Below are positions 8,458 to 17,623 of a DNA stretch of 64,000 nucleotides, in pieces. The first letter of the stretch is position 1, and the number at the start of each line of letters is the position of its first letter. The position numbers were made by a program, and so were the translations under genes. The stretch spans positions 28,618-92,617 of the forward strand of contig NZ_JBBIAB010000020.1 in the NCBI RefSeq assembly GCF_039634785.1, written 5' to 3'. Under the pieces are notes generated by a model, which saw only the letters and a list, made by a program, of their open reading frames with translations, did not search any database and had not been told where the DNA came from. The DNA comes from Tistrella mobilis (GTDB taxonomy: Bacteria > Pseudomonadota > Alphaproteobacteria > Tistrellales > Tistrellaceae).

Positions 8458-8826
8458 TCAACGGGGCCGCTGGCCGTCGCGCATCCGCAGCCAGCCGCGC
8501 ACGAAGCGCCAGACCATCCAGATCCAGGTGATCCCCAGCACCACGAAGCCGATGAAGATCACGGTCAGGGCGGCGCCGATGACATTGGCGATCACGCCGA
8601 ACCAGAAGGTCTCCACCAGATAGCGGTAATGCGCCCGCTCGGTGGTTTCGGTGTCGAGCATGAAGAAGCGGACATGGGCGATGATGCTGGCCACCACCAG
8701 CGGCAGGGCGGTCAGCATGCCCAGAAGATGCAGGCCGTAGGTCACGGTCAGCATCACCTCGGCCTGATGGGCGGTGCGGTCGTCCGCGCCCGGCCTGAGT
8801 TCGAATTTCGGTGTGCTCTGGACCAT
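8458..8826 (-). CDS. Small membrane protein, DUF4870-like
   Basis: A 122-residue protein with about three hydrophobic helices: LTVTYGLHLLGMLTALPLVVASI, a middle stretch FWFGVIANVIGAALTVIF and a following VVLGITWIWMVWRFVRG. The HYRYLVETFWFGV linker and the terminal arginine-rich tail match DUF4870-type membrane proteins, whose function is unknown. I chose ATG 8826 (MVQSTPKFE) because GGGAG lies about 11 bases upstream and the extra upstream residues are low-quality. It is transcribed alone, divergently from the ChaN-family gene. Confidence 0.7.
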   Translation of the reverse strand: MVQSTPKFELRPGADDRTAHQAEVMLTVTYGLHLLGMLTALPLVVASIIAHVRFFMLDTETTERAHYRYLVETFWFGVIANVIGAALTVIFIGFVVLGITWIWMVWRFVRGWLRMRDGQRPR

Positions 8827-8980
8827 GCTGATCCGGGCTCCCTGCGATCGGTGTGGCGGCATCACGCGAAGCGCTTGGCTTCGCGGCCGCTTCGGGCGAA
8901 ATGTAGGCATGGTCGCAAGCCATCGCCAGCGTCCCGATGCTTAAGCCCCTCAAACACGCCCAGAGGAGCCCTCTCCGGCC

Positions 8981-9913
8981 ATGTTCCTGCGTACCGTGCC
9001 GCCCTTGACGACCCTGGCGTTCGCCATCCTGATCGCCCCGGCAGCGCATGCCGATGTTCCGCCCGCCCTGCTCGATGCCGCCCGCGATGCGAAAGTGGTG
9101 CTGCTGGGCGAGCGTCACGATCATGCCGGCCATCATCTGATGCAGGAAGAAGCCTATCGGGCGCTGATCGCCGCCGGCCACCGCCCGGCGCTGGTGATGG
9201 AAATGTTCAGCCGCGACGCCCAGCCGGCGATCGATGCCCTTCTGGCCGGGCTCGGCACCATGCCCGATCAGCGCGCGCTCGACCTGGCATTGGAGCGGAT
9301 GCCCCAGGTCTCGGGCTTCACCGCCGGCGGCTGGCAGGATTGGGGGGCCTATCGCCCGATCGTGGCGGTGGCCCTGGAACACGGCCTGCCGGTCCGGGCG
9401 GCGGACTGGCCGCGGGAGGCCCGCCGGGCGCTGGCGATGGACGGCTGGCAGGCCCTGCCCTCGGGCTTCGTTCAGCATTTCGCACTCGACGAGCCGGCGG
9501 AGCCGGATGTCGAAGACGGGCTGACCCGGGCGATCGTCGAAGGCCATTGCGGCCATGCCCCCGGCGATGCGCTGGAGGGCATGGTCCGGGTCCAGCGCGC
9601 CCGAGATGCCGGCATTGCCGGCGCCGCGCTGGACGCCCTGGCCGCAGCCGGGGTGGATCAGGCGCTGGTGATTGCGGGCGCGGGCCATGTCCGCCGCGAT
9701 CTGGGGGCGCCGCTCTATCTGAAGGCCGCTGCCCCCGAACTGCCGATACTGACGGTGGGCCTGGCCGAAACCGGCGAGAGCGATGCCGCCCCCGATCTGC
9801 GCCCAGCCCGCGACGAAGAACCCTTCGATCTGGTCTGGGTGGCAGAGGCCCAGCCGCGCGAAGACCCGTGCAAGGCCTTCGCCGACCAGCTGCGCAACAT
9901 GAAGCGCCCCTGA
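8981..9913 (+). CDS. ChaN-family (Tiki-superfamily) exported protein
   Basis: The 310-residue product begins with a Sec-type signal peptide (TTLAFAILIAPAAHA, cut before Asp at about residue 25) and lacks a lipobox cysteine, so it is likely a soluble periplasmic protein. The ChaN family signature is visible: VVLLGERHDHAGHHLMQEE at about residues 38-56 and ALVMEMFSRDAQPAID just after. ChaN proteins bind haem or act in iron uptake in some bacteria, and the Tiki superfamily has metalloprotease-like members. The conserved GERHDHAGHH histidines would be the metal or haem ligands. A good AGAGGAG sits about 13 bases upstream of ATG 8981. No haem-uptake genes are adjacent. Confidence 0.82.
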   Translation: MFLRTVPPLTTLAFAILIAPAAHADVPPALLDAARDAKVVLLGERHDHAGHHLMQEEAYRALIAAGHRPALVMEMFSRDAQPAIDALLAGLGTMPDQRALDLALERMPQVSGFTAGGWQDWGAYRPIVAVALEHGLPVRAADWPREARRALAMDGWQALPSGFVQHFALDEPAEPDVEDGLTRAIVEGHCGHAPGDALEGMVRVQRARDAGIAGAALDALAAAGVDQALVIAGAGHVRRDLGAPLYLKAAAPELPILTVGLAETGESDAAPDLRPARDEEPFDLVWVAEAQPREDPCKAFADQLRNMKRP

Positions 9914-9917
9914 GCCG

Positions 9918-10616
9918 TCATCCTGCCCGAGCGGCGGCCTCGCGCGCGGCGGCCGGGTCGAGCAGCAGCGAAGTGACGTCGAGCGAGGTCCGCAGATCCC
10001 GCCGCGGGCCGCCCAGCAGATGGGCGTACATGAAGGCATCGCCCAGGCGCACGATCGCCTCGGCCAGAACGGGGATCGGCAGCCAGGGGGTGAAACGGCC
10101 GGCGGCCTGTTCGGTCGCCATCACCTCGCCCAGCAGCCGGGCGGAGCGGGTCTCGATCGGCCCCATCGAAGTCGCGAGCCGGATGAACAGCAACGGTTCG
10201 CGCTGCACGAAGATCTTGAGCGGCTCGGCGTCGAGCACATCGGTCATGAACCGGTTGAGCAGCGCCACGATGCCGGGCACGCCGGTCTCCCGGATGTCGC
10301 GCTGGGCGCGGCGGAAGCTGTATTCGGTGCGATCGGCCAGCACCAGCCCCAGCAGCCGGTCGCGATTGCCGACCCGGCGATAGAGCGTCGCCCGGCCCAC
10401 ACCCAGTTCGACCGCCAGATCCGACATGTCGATCGCCTCGCCGCGGGTATAGCGGCGCACGGCCGCCTTCACCACCTCGGCCTCGGCGGCATTGCGCGGG
10501 CGATCGTCTTCCAGCCCGCCTTCGGCCAGGCCCGGGGTCTTCGCGGCCCGGCTGCGTGCGGGGGCCGGCCGCGCCGTCGCCATGCGTCGGGATCGTGTCG
10601 GGGATGCGTCGTTCAT
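9918..10616 (-). CDS. TetR-family regulator, QsdR-like
   Basis: A 232-residue transcriptional regulator. After an alanine/arginine-rich N-terminal extension of about 45 residues comes a TetR-type helix-turn-helix: AIDMSDLAVELGVGRATLYRRVGNRDRLL at about residues 57-85. The C-terminal ligand domain, rich in RRAQRDI..GVPGIVALLNRFMTDVLDAEPLK, resembles the QsdR subgroup of TetR proteins known from lactone-degradation genes. The gene converges with the ChaN-like gene (four bases apart). A 15-bp quasi-palindrome at 10681-10695, 65 bases upstream of the start, is a plausible autoregulatory operator. The inducer is unknown. Confidence 0.82.
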   Translation of the reverse strand: MNDASPTRSRRMATARPAPARSRAAKTPGLAEGGLEDDRPRNAAEAEVVKAAVRRYTRGEAIDMSDLAVELGVGRATLYRRVGNRDRLLGLVLADRTEYSFRRAQRDIRETGVPGIVALLNRFMTDVLDAEPLKIFVQREPLLFIRLATSMGPIETRSARLLGEVMATEQAAGRFTPWLPIPVLAEAIVRLGDAFMYAHLLGGPRRDLRTSLDVTSLLLDPAAAREAAARAG

Positions 10617-10680
10617 CTATCCTGCCTGTGGTGGCCGCCGAAACGGGTCGGGGCGCGCTGGCCGAAATCGCGGCCGGTGC

Positions 10681-10695
10681 TGAGACAGTGTATCA
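10681..10695. promoter_or_regulatory. Quasi-palindrome upstream of tetR-like gene
   Basis: TGAGACA-G-TGTATCA is a 15-bp inverted repeat with one mismatched pair, in the gap between the TetR/QsdR-like gene and arfB. Size and symmetry suit a TetR dimer operator; assignment is inference. Confidence 0.35.
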
Positions 10696-10727
10696 CGAAA
10701 CCGGGCCCGGCTGAAAACCGGCGACAC

Positions 10728-11171
10728 TCAGTCGGCAACCGGGCGGCCGCGATTGCGCTTGATCGCCCCGCGCTTGGTCTTCTCGTCCATCCGCCGCCGC
10801 TTCGCGCCCAGCGACGGCCGGGTCGGGCGGCGCAGCGGATCGCGGTGGCGGGCCTCGGCGATCATCCGGCGCAGCCGGTCCCGCGCGTCTTCGCGATTGC
10901 GCTCGCGGCTGCGAAACCGATCGGCGAGCAGCACGATATCGCCCTCGGCCGTCGCCCGGCTGCCGGCCAGCGCCAGCAGGCGGCGCCGGGTCTCGTCATC
11001 GCCTACGAACCGCGCCCCGGCCACCCGGAAGCGCAGACGGACGGCGGTCGACACCTTGTTCACATTCTGCCCGCCGGGCCCCGAGGCCAGCAGATAGCTC
11101 TCCTCGATCGCCGCCTCGTCGAGGCGGACGTTCCGGGCGGCGCGGTCGAGATCATCTTCCCTGAGGCTCAT
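10728..11171 (-). CDS. arfB: Alternative ribosome-rescue factor ArfB (peptidyl-tRNA hydrolase, YaeJ)
   Basis: ArfB frees ribosomes stalled on mRNAs without stop codons by hydrolysing the peptidyl-tRNA. The 147-residue length fits. The catalytic GGQ loop is present in LASGPGGQNVNKVSTAVRLRF at about residues 28-48. The C-terminal tail needed for entering the empty mRNA channel is strongly basic (RPTRPSLGAKRRRMDEKTK and on to the end), as in the family. ATG 11171 (MSLREDDLDRAARNV) is the natural start; a longer in-frame extension upstream has no family similarity. It stands alone, downstream of the chemoreceptor gene on the same strand and separated from it by a hairpin. Confidence 0.93.
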   Translation of the reverse strand: MSLREDDLDRAARNVRLDEAAIEESYLLASGPGGQNVNKVSTAVRLRFRVAGARFVGDDETRRRLLALAGSRATAEGDIVLLADRFRSRERNREDARDRLRRMIAEARHRDPLRRPTRPSLGAKRRRMDEKTKRGAIKRNRGRPVAD

Positions 11172-11189
11172 GCCCCCAAAATGGCCGCA

Positions 11190-11222
11190 GGGGGTGCGGC
11201 ATGCAAGTGATGCCGCACCCCC
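11190..11222 (-). terminator. Hairpin between chemoreceptor gene and arfB
   Basis: A perfect 13-bp inverted repeat (GGGGGTGCGGCAT / ATGCCGCACCCCC, seven-base loop) lies just past the chemoreceptor stop codon. On the minus strand it is followed by TGCGGCCATTTTG, a weak U-tract, so termination before arfB is likely but perhaps incomplete. Confidence 0.55.
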
Positions 11223-11250
11223 GCCTGTCGTCCGGGACATGCCGATGTCG

Positions 11251-13443
11251 TCAGGCCCGCACCGTCTGCAGGAAGTCCTCCACCTGCCGGCGGAGATCCT
11301 CGCCGTTCCGCCCCAGATCGCCCGCGGCCGAGAGCACCTGATTGGCGGCGAGGTCGGTTTCCCGCGCCGCCGCGGTGACGCTGCCGATATTGCCCGTGAC
11401 CTCGACCGTGCCCTGGCTCGCTTCCTGGACATTGCGCGAGATTTCGCGGGTCGCCGCGCCCTGTTCCTGCATGGCGGCGGAAATCGCGGTCGAGATTTCA
11501 TTCACCCGATTGATGGTCGAGCCGATCTCTTCGATCGCATGGGCCGAGTCGCGGGTCGCGTCCTGGATCGAGCGGATCTGGGCGGCAATCTCTTCGGTCG
11601 CCCGCGCGGTCTGCACCGCCAGCGTCTTCACTTCAGAAGCCACCACCGCGAAGCCCTTGCCGGCCTCGCCGGCGCGGGCCGCCTCGATGGTCGCATTCAG
11701 CGCCAGCAGATTGGTCTGAGAGGCGATGTCGTTGATCAGCTGCACGACATTGCCGACCTTCTGCGCCGCCTCGGACAGGTTCTTCACCCGCAGACCGGTG
11801 GCATCGGCCTGACGCACCGCCTCGCCCACGATGCCGCTCGACTGGTTGACCCGATCGCCGATCTCGCCGATCGCGGCCGAAAGCTGCTCGGCCGCCGCCG
11901 CCACGGTCTGGATGTTCTGGCTGGCCTGTTCGGTGGCGCTGGCCGCGGCGGTGGACCGCCGGCTGGTCTCGTCGGCCGTGACCGTCATGGTCTCGGCGGT
12001 CGACCGCAATTCGGTCGCGGCCGACGTGACCCCGTTCAGAACTCCGCCGACCGAGGCCTCGAAACGGTCGGCCATGTCGCGCATCGCCTGGCGCCGGGCG
12101 GCTTCGGCCGCCGCCTGATCCTCGGCACGCTGGGCGATGTTGCGCCGCAGATCCCCCTGCATGCGGGTCAGCGCCGTCGCCAGCCGGCCGACCTCGTCCT
12201 TCTGATCGACCGTCAGGCTCTGGTCGAAGCGCCCTTCGGCAATGCCGTCGGCAAAACCGGCGCAGGCGCGGATCGGCCGGGCGATCCCGCGGGCGGCAAG
12301 CGCCACCACCAGGATCGCGCCAAGCACCACCGCAAGCCCGACCCCCAGCGAGACCAGCGTGTCGCGCGTCGAGCGCTCGGCCATATCGCCGCTCAGCGCG
12401 TTGACCGAGGCGAGCGCCACATCCCGCGGCACCGAGATCACCACCGACCAGGGCGTGACGGTGCTGCCGAAACGGATCGGCGAGAAAACGTCGATATCGG
12501 GATGCCCCGGACGGTCGAGCACCGTCGCCTCGCCGGCGCGGATCACCTCAAGCCCGTCGGTCCAGCTGTCGCCCGCCGCGGTCACCGGCTGGCCGATCGT
12601 CTCGGGCGCGCCGCTGTCGGCCACGATCAGCCCGGCATCGCTGATGATCGCAACCCGGCTTCGGCCGTCATAAAGCGCGCTCGACACCTTCACCGCCAGC
12701 GCCTGGATGAAATCCAGGTTGTAGTCGGTGCCGGCCACGCCGCGGAAACGGCCGTCGATCATGATCGGCACCGACAGCGTCGCCAGGAAGACCGGCTTGC
12801 CCTGCACGATATAGGGCAGCGGGCCCAGAATGTTCTCGCGGCCCGTCTCGGCCGGGCCGATATACCAGCCGCCCTTGACCAGACCGTTGGGATGACGGTC
12901 GCTGCTGTCGTATTCGACCAGCGGCTGGATCGCGATCCGGCCGTCGGTGCCACGGGTCCAGTAGGGCAGGAAACGGCCGGTCGCATCCGATCCCTGCTCG
13001 CGGTCGCCGCGGAAGGCGGCATCGGCGCCATCCAGCGCATCCGGTTCCCAGGCCGAATAGGTGCCGTTCAGCGCCGGATCCTGCGCCAGCGCCTGGCGGA
13101 GCATCGTGTTCAGCTGGTCGCGCCGCTGCCCGGCCGGCGTGCCTGCCGGACCATCCGCGGCCAGCACCGCGAAGCTGCGCGCCAGCGTCCGGGCAGTATC
13201 GAGCCCGGCTTCCAGCTGGGCCTTGATCGCCGCCGCCTCGGTCGCCGCCCGGTTTTGCAGCGCCGCCTTGGTCTGGCCGTCGACGATTCCGAGCACGCTT
13301 TCGGTGACATAGTCATGCGTGTTGCGCGCCGATACCAGGCTGAACCCCACCAGCACCGCCACCGTCGTCGCAAGGCACAGCCCCGCGGTCAGCGCGATCC
13401 TGGCCTGCACGCTGGTCAGCCGCCCCGACAGAACAGACACCAT
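11251..13443 (-). CDS. Methyl-accepting chemotaxis protein with Cache sensor domain
   Basis: A 730-residue chemoreceptor. Order of domains: N-terminal membrane helix (about residues 14-36), a large periplasmic double-Cache-like sensor (about 40-330, with [18 protein letters not shown] and [10 protein letters not shown] typical of the fold), a second membrane helix [24 protein letters not shown], and the cytoplasmic signalling hairpin with the highly conserved tip [20 protein letters not shown]. It has no C-terminal methyltransferase-tethering pentapeptide. ATG 13443 is supported by GGAGGGG five bases upstream. An FNR-type box at 13513-13526 lies 70 bases upstream, hinting at oxygen-linked expression. 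Cache receptors usually bind small acids or amino acids; the ligand is not deducible. Confidence 0.93.
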   Translation of the reverse strand: MVSVLSGRLTSVQARIALTAGLCLATTVAVLVGFSLVSARNTHDYVTESVLGIVDGQTKAALQNRAATEAAAIKAQLEAGLDTARTLARSFAVLAADGPAGTPAGQRRDQLNTMLRQALAQDPALNGTYSAWEPDALDGADAAFRGDREQGSDATGRFLPYWTRGTDGRIAIQPLVEYDSSDRHPNGLVKGGWYIGPAETGRENILGPLPYIVQGKPVFLATLSVPIMIDGRFRGVAGTDYNLDFIQALAVKVSSALYDGRSRVAIISDAGLIVADSGAPETIGQPVTAAGDSWTDGLEVIRAGEATVLDRPGHPDIDVFSPIRFGSTVTPWSVVISVPRDVALASVNALSGDMAERSTRDTLVSLGVGLAVVLGAILVVALAARGIARPIRACAGFADGIAEGRFDQSLTVDQKDEVGRLATALTRMQGDLRRNIAQRAEDQAAAEAARRQAMRDMADRFEASVGGVLNGVTSAATELRSTAETMTVTADETSRRSTAAASATEQASQNIQTVAAAAEQLSAAIGEIGDRVNQSSGIVGEAVRQADATGLRVKNLSEAAQKVGNVVQLINDIASQTNLLALNATIEAARAGEAGKGFAVVASEVKTLAVQTARATEEIAAQIRSIQDATRDSAHAIEEIGSTINRVNEISTAISAAMQEQGAATREISRNVQEASQGTVEVTGNIGSVTAAARETDLAANQVLSAAGDLGRNGEDLRRQVEDFLQTVRA

Positions 13444-13754
13444 CTTTTCCCCTCCACACCGCACCTGAATCAAATCCTGATACATAAAGTATTCGACGCC
13501 CGAAAATCCGCCTTGATCGATGTCAAATGATCTTCATTAACAAACGGTTAGCTTAATTCCCAACTCAACCGCACATGAATAAAGAACTGCAAATGTCCTT
13601 GAAGGTCATATGATTTGATATGTGCAGCATGAATGCATGCCAATGGCGAAAGTAGCAAGATGACGAAATGACATGACACTCTTTACGCCCTGGTAAGGTC
13701 GGACGTCGCAGTCTGAAGCGCACGTTCTCATGAACCTCCCCGGGACGCCTTCAG
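13444..13754. other. Divergent control region between two chemoreceptor genes
   Basis: These 311 bases are markedly AT-richer than the surrounding DNA and lie between divergently transcribed chemoreceptors. Apart from the FNR-type box at 13513-13526 I see no clear gene; promoters for both genes must be here, but no confident -35/-10 pair stands out. Confidence 0.6.
13513..13526. promoter_or_regulatory. FNR/FixK-type box
   Basis: TTGAT-CGAT-GTCAA matches the anaerobox form TTGAY-N4-RTCAA exactly. It is 70 bases upstream of the Cache chemoreceptor start, a workable distance for class II activation. Match seen directly; function inferred. Confidence 0.55.
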
Positions 13755-15419
13755 ATGAAGCTCGCACACAAGATCCTGGCGCCGGTCGCGATCCTTGCCG
13801 CCATCGCCATCCTGATCGCCCTCGCCGGCATGGTTGGCCTGAACCGGATGGGTGATGCCGCCCATCGCATGGCCGATGATTCCGACCTGGTGATCAAGAC
13901 GTCGGAACTCAGAAGCGTCAGCCGGGCGCTGCAGCGCGATGCGCTGAACCTGATCTTCGAGCCCGAAGCCGGCCGTGCCTCGATCGCCAGCCGCTTCGAC
14001 AGCCGCGCCCAGGCCATGGAGGCCCAGCTGGTGGCGATCGAGGCCGTCGTCGGCGACCGCGACCGCCGGTTCATCGGGCTGCAGCGCGAGGTGATCCGGG
14101 CCCTGATCCGCGTGCGGGAACTGGCGCTGGCGGGGAAGACCGATGCGGCGCATCAGGCCTTCATCAACGGCGTGCGCCAGGCCGAGCGTGCGGCATCGGA
14201 GCTGACCGACCCGATGATCGACGACGGCATCGCCGAGGTCGCGGCCCAGTCCACCGGCCTGGAAGACACCCGGACCTCGGTCATGGGGGTGATGCTGGCC
14301 ACCGCCGTGATCGGCGTCCTGGCCGGCGTCCTGCTCTCAAGCCTGGTCGCGCGCCGCGGGGTCATCGCCCCGCTTGGCCGGATGACCGGGGCGATGGCGC
14401 GACTGAAGGCCCGGGATTACGGTTTCGATCTGGCCGATGCCGGCCGCAGCGACGAGATCGGCGCCATGGCCGCCGCGGTCGCGACCTTCCGCGATGCGAT
14501 GCAGGAAACCGACCGGCTGCAGGCCGAACAGCGTGTCGCCGAAGAACGCACCCTCCGCCGCCTGGCCCGCCGGGCCGAGCTGGTGAAGGAGTTCGTCGAC
14601 GGCATGAACGGCCTCTCCGCCCGGCTGGCCGACGAGGCCCGGCAGCTGGAAACCGATGCCGGCGCGCTTTCGGGCGCCGCCGCCGAGACCAGCCGGATGA
14701 CCGCCAGCACCAGCACCGCCACCGACCGCACCACCGCCAATGTCCAGACGGTGGCGGCGGCGACCGAGGAACTCTCGGCCTCGATCGGCGAGATCAGCGC
14801 GCGGGCGAACGAAACCGCCTCCACCTCGGGCAGCAGTGCCAACGAGGCCCGGCGAACCGCCGATCAGGTCAGCCAGCTGCGCCGCACGGCCGAAGAGATC
14901 GGCCAGGTGGTGGCACTGATCACCGACATCGCCGCCCAGACCAATCTTCTGGCGCTCAACGCCACGATCGAGGCCGCACGCGCCGGCGAGGCGGGCAAGG
15001 GCTTCGCGGTCGTCGCCGCCGAGGTGAAGACGCTCGCCACCCAGACCGGGCGGGCGACCGAAGAAATCCGCACCAAGGTCGACGCGGTCCAGACCGCAAC
15101 CGACGGCGCCGTCGCCTCGATCGAGCGCATCGTCGGGATGATCGGCGAGATCAGCAGCATGACCACCTCGATCGCGACCGCGGTGGAAGAACAGTCCGCC
15201 GCCACCGGCGAAATCACCCGCAATGTGCAGGAGGCGGCCAACGGCACCGAGCGGATCCGCCAGGATGTGCAGGTGCTGGACCACACCGCCACCCGCACCC
15301 ACGACATCGCCGGCCGGGTCGGCGGCTTCTCGACCGAGGTTTCGCGCCGGTCGGGCGAGCTGCGCGATCTGGTCGCGGGCTTCGTCAGCCGCCTGTCCGA
15401 ATCGGAAGCGGCGGCCTGA
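13755..15419 (+). CDS. Methyl-accepting chemotaxis protein with short four-helix sensor
   Basis: A 554-residue chemoreceptor. It has an N-terminal membrane helix ([23 protein letters not shown]), a periplasmic helical sensor of about 150 residues (Tar-like or 4HB type), a second helix [23 protein letters not shown], a HAMP domain, and the signalling domain with [20 protein letters not shown]. The C-terminus has no pentapeptide. It is divergent from the Cache receptor gene, and its last 35 bases overlap the convergent M48 protease gene. No chemotaxis kinase or adaptor gene is nearby, so it must work with a system encoded elsewhere. Shine-Dalgarno before ATG 13755 is weak. Confidence 0.92.
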   Translation: MKLAHKILAPVAILAAIAILIALAGMVGLNRMGDAAHRMADDSDLVIKTSELRSVSRALQRDALNLIFEPEAGRASIASRFDSRAQAMEAQLVAIEAVVGDRDRRFIGLQREVIRALIRVRELALAGKTDAAHQAFINGVRQAERAASELTDPMIDDGIAEVAAQSTGLEDTRTSVMGVMLATAVIGVLAGVLLSSLVARRGVIAPLGRMTGAMARLKARDYGFDLADAGRSDEIGAMAAAVATFRDAMQETDRLQAEQRVAEERTLRRLARRAELVKEFVDGMNGLSARLADEARQLETDAGALSGAAAETSRMTASTSTATDRTTANVQTVAAATEELSASIGEISARANETASTSGSSANEARRTADQVSQLRRTAEEIGQVVALITDIAAQTNLLALNATIEAARAGEAGKGFAVVAAEVKTLATQTGRATEEIRTKVDAVQTATDGAVASIERIVGMIGEISSMTTSIATAVEEQSAATGEITRNVQEAANGTERIRQDVQVLDHTATRTHDIAGRVGGFSTEVSRRSGELRDLVAGFVSRLSESEAAA

Positions 15420-16248
15420 GCGGCCGGGCCATCTCGGCCAGCCGCCGGACCCGCTCCGCCGTCGCGGGGTGGGTCCGCAGCAGGCCGGGCCCCTGGCGGC
15501 GCAGGCGGAAGATCGCCTCCCAGGGTCCCGAACGCTCCAGCGCCAGCAGGGCCCTGGCCAGCGCCGCCGGATCGCCCGTCAGCCGTGCCGCCTCCAGATC
15601 GGCCGCAAACTCGCGGGTGCGGGAGAGCGCCAGCTGCATCAGCCCCACAAGCCCGGGGGCAGCGATCAGCAGCAGCACCGCCGCCAGGGGCACGGTGACG
15701 GCCCCCAGCAGGATCAGCGGCAGGTTCAGGGCCAGCAGGGCGATGCCGAGCCAGGCCATCAGCCCGGTGATCCGCCCCAGCCCGTCGGCCAGACGCATGA
15801 TCTTGAGGTCGCCATTGGCGATATGCGCCAGTTCATGGGCCAGCACCGCCATCAGTTCCGGGGGCGTCAGGCGGCGCAGCAGCCCGTCGGTGATCACCAC
15901 CACCGGCACGCCCGCGTCATCGAGCGCAAAGGCGTTGGGCTGGCGCGCCGGGCACCAGCAGAGCCGCGGACGGGCATGGATCCCGGCACGGGCAGCCAGC
16001 GCCGCCAGGGCGTCGTGGATTTCCGGAAGGGCCGCATAGGGGATCGGCCGGGCGCGATGGGCGCGCAGCACCAGCCCGGCCGGCAGGCCCGGCAGCAGCA
16101 GGGCCGCGGCGACGGCACCGGCCAGCGCCCACGGAATGCCGTCGGGGCCCCAGACGATCCAGCTGGTCAGGCACAGAACCAGCGCCATGCCCGCGACCAG
16201 CAGAACCGACCAGGCAAGATTGCGCAGAACCTGGCGTGTGGTTGCCAT
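15385..16248 (-). CDS. M48-family (HtpX-like) membrane metalloprotease
   Basis: A 287-residue zinc protease anchored in the membrane. Two N-terminal hydrophobic helices (about residues 12-60) precede a catalytic domain with the HExxH motif in [14 protein letters not shown] at about residues 138-151; two more hydrophobic segments follow ([29 protein letters not shown]), and the third zinc ligand is expected in [15 protein letters not shown]. This layout is that of HtpX-like quality-control proteases facing the cytoplasm. ATG 16248 has an excellent GGAGGTGA just upstream. The 3' end overlaps the convergent chemoreceptor gene by 35 bases. It is probably co-transcribed with the Panacea-like gene 78 bases upstream. 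Confidence 0.88.
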   Translation of the reverse strand: MATTRQVLRNLAWSVLLVAGMALVLCLTSWIVWGPDGIPWALAGAVAAALLLPGLPAGLVLRAHRARPIPYAALPEIHDALAALAARAGIHARPRLCWCPARQPNAFALDDAGVPVVVITDGLLRRLTPPELMAVLAHELAHIANGDLKIMRLADGLGRITGLMAWLGIALLALNLPLILLGAVTVPLAAVLLLIAAPGLVGLMQLALSRTREFAADLEAARLTGDPAALARALLALERSGPWEAIFRLRRQGPGLLRTHPATAERVRRLAEMARPLRPPLPIRTGG

Positions 16249-16326
16249 CCGTCACCTCCGCCCGCGACGCCACCCCTGAAGGGCATGCCTCTCAGACAGG
16301 CGATCTGGGAGAAGGCAAGAGGCGGA

Positions 16327-17397
16327 TCAAGAGGGGGAAGCCGGCGATCCGCGGCGGGGCGCGAAGACCCGGGTCTGCCGGCGCGGCCTGGTCAGGCCGG
16401 GCAGGTCGGCCCCCAGCGCATCGGCAAGCGTCGGCCCGTCGGCGCTGATCAGGCGGCTGGCCTCTGCCTCGGCGCGGCCGATATGGCGCAGCCGTTCCGG
16501 ATGCCAGGGGGTCGGTGCCACATCGGCGGCATGGCGGGGCGTCTCGGCGCGCCGCCGATCGCGCAGCAGGGCCCGGACCAGGGCGCGGGCCGCGCGGGGG
16601 TCCAGCCCGTCAGGGCCCGCCATCTGGGGGCGCGGCTGCGCCATCGGCTGGGGCAGCGGGCGCTTGCGCGCAGCCGCGGCGATTTCTGCCGCCAGCCCGT
16701 CCGGCCGCCGCGCCCTGGGTGCCTCGGCCGGGGCCGCCCCCGGCCGGCCGACGATGCGGTCGGCGACCTCGTCGCGCCGGACCCGGCGTGAGGGTTCCCA
16801 CCGCGCCGGGCGCCCGGGGCTGCCCGCCGGCGGCACGTCGCCCGCCGAGGTCAGCCCCTGGGGCACCGGCGGCAACTTCACCTGGGGCTGGGCGGGCGGC
16901 AGGGGCGGCGGCACCCGGTCGCGGGCGGCGCGCCGCTCGATCTCGGCCGCCGCCGCGGCCGACATGCCGCTGCGGGTGCGCTCCGACAGGCCGCGCAGCT
17001 CGCGTCCCAGCATGTCGAGTTCGATCTCGCTGCCGATGCCGCCGTCGCGGGCCAGGCGCCAGGTCTCCAGCCCGCCGATCAGCGCGTTCAACCGGTCCAG
17101 CTCCAGGCTGCCGAGCCCCGCCCAGACCGTTTCCATGAAGCGTTCCACCACCTGAGGCAGCGGCCGGAGCTTCAGGGTCGCGGCATCGACCCTGAGCAGG
17201 TCGGGCGCGCGCGGACCGACATCGGTAACGACGAAAACCGCCGGCATCAGCCGGCCGCGGCCGGCTGCGGCGAATTGTCCGAGGGCCAGGAACAGCAGGG
17301 CGTGAAGCTTGGCCGGGGCCAGGACGCGGCCGTCATTGCGGGCCCTCTGCATCAGCCAGCCGGCGACGTCGTGGCTGCTCTCGACAGCGATCCGCAT
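16327..17397 (-). CDS. Panacea (SocA/GepA-like) domain protein with disordered C-terminal tail
   Basis: The first 100 residues of this 356-residue protein look like a Panacea/DUF4065 domain: SSHDVAGWLMQRARNDGRVLAPAKLHALLFLALGQF matches the family pattern of a helix, then LTPxKLQKLLYFAQG, and TDVGPRAPDLLRV corresponds to KYGPVxPxLY. Panacea domains act as antitoxin chaperones in many toxin-antitoxin pairs and as the SocA-type proteolytic adaptor. The remaining 250 residues are Pro/Arg/Ala-rich and look disordered. No short toxin gene is adjacent, so this seems an orphan. ATG 17397 gives the family-like N-terminus; ATG 17430 is an alternative. Domain call is by pattern only. Confidence 0.55.
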   Translation of the reverse strand: MRIAVESSHDVAGWLMQRARNDGRVLAPAKLHALLFLALGQFAAAGRGRLMPAVFVVTDVGPRAPDLLRVDAATLKLRPLPQVVERFMETVWAGLGSLELDRLNALIGGLETWRLARDGGIGSEIELDMLGRELRGLSERTRSGMSAAAAAEIERRAARDRVPPPLPPAQPQVKLPPVPQGLTSAGDVPPAGSPGRPARWEPSRRVRRDEVADRIVGRPGAAPAEAPRARRPDGLAAEIAAAARKRPLPQPMAQPRPQMAGPDGLDPRAARALVRALLRDRRRAETPRHAADVAPTPWHPERLRHIGRAEAEASRLISADGPTLADALGADLPGLTRPRRQTRVFAPRRGSPASPS

Positions 17398-17537
17398 GGT
17401 CTCCCGCCCCTCTGCAGTTTCCGCAGGCATGCCCCCTTGCAGGGTCAGTATAGGGTGCCCAACTTAACCGCGACTTAAAATTCGCAGCGAAACGGGCTGA
17501 CCCGGATGCCGGGGCTGCCGCCCGCCCGGCGTGACAG

Positions 17538-17558
17538 TTTTTAGAATCCTTCTAAAAA
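17538..17558. promoter_or_regulatory. Irr/Fur-family box 1 (perfect palindrome)
   Basis: A perfect inverted repeat with nine-base arms TTTTTAGAA and TTCTAAAAA around TCC, just upstream of the -35 element. It matches the alphaproteobacterial iron-control (Irr/ICE) pattern as I recall it, TTTAGAA-N3-TTCTAAA. Confidence 0.6.
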
Positions 17559-17563
17559 GGCTC

Positions 17564-17592
17564 TTGCGCTGCCCCGCACCGACTGATATACC
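17564..17592 (+). promoter_or_regulatory. Candidate sigma-70 promoter of ahpC
   Basis: TTGCGC (17564-17569), a 17-base spacer, then TATACC (17587-17592). Predicted transcription start near 17599 leaves a leader of about 115 bases before ahpC. Confidence 0.5.
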
Positions 17593-17604
17593 CGGTTCGA
17601 CATC

Positions 17605-17623
17605 GATTGGAACCGTTCTAAAA
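17605..17623. promoter_or_regulatory. Irr/Fur-family box 2 (degenerate)
   Basis: The half-site TTCTAAAA is exact, paired across CCG with GATTGGAA (five of eight positions match). It sits just after the predicted transcription start, where a bound repressor would block transcription. Confidence 0.4.

Noticed and set aside
10728..11501. Longer arfB frame reaching into the chemoreceptor gene
   Set aside because: Only the part from ATG 11171 matches ArfB; the extension is antisense-frame noise inside the chemoreceptor coding region.
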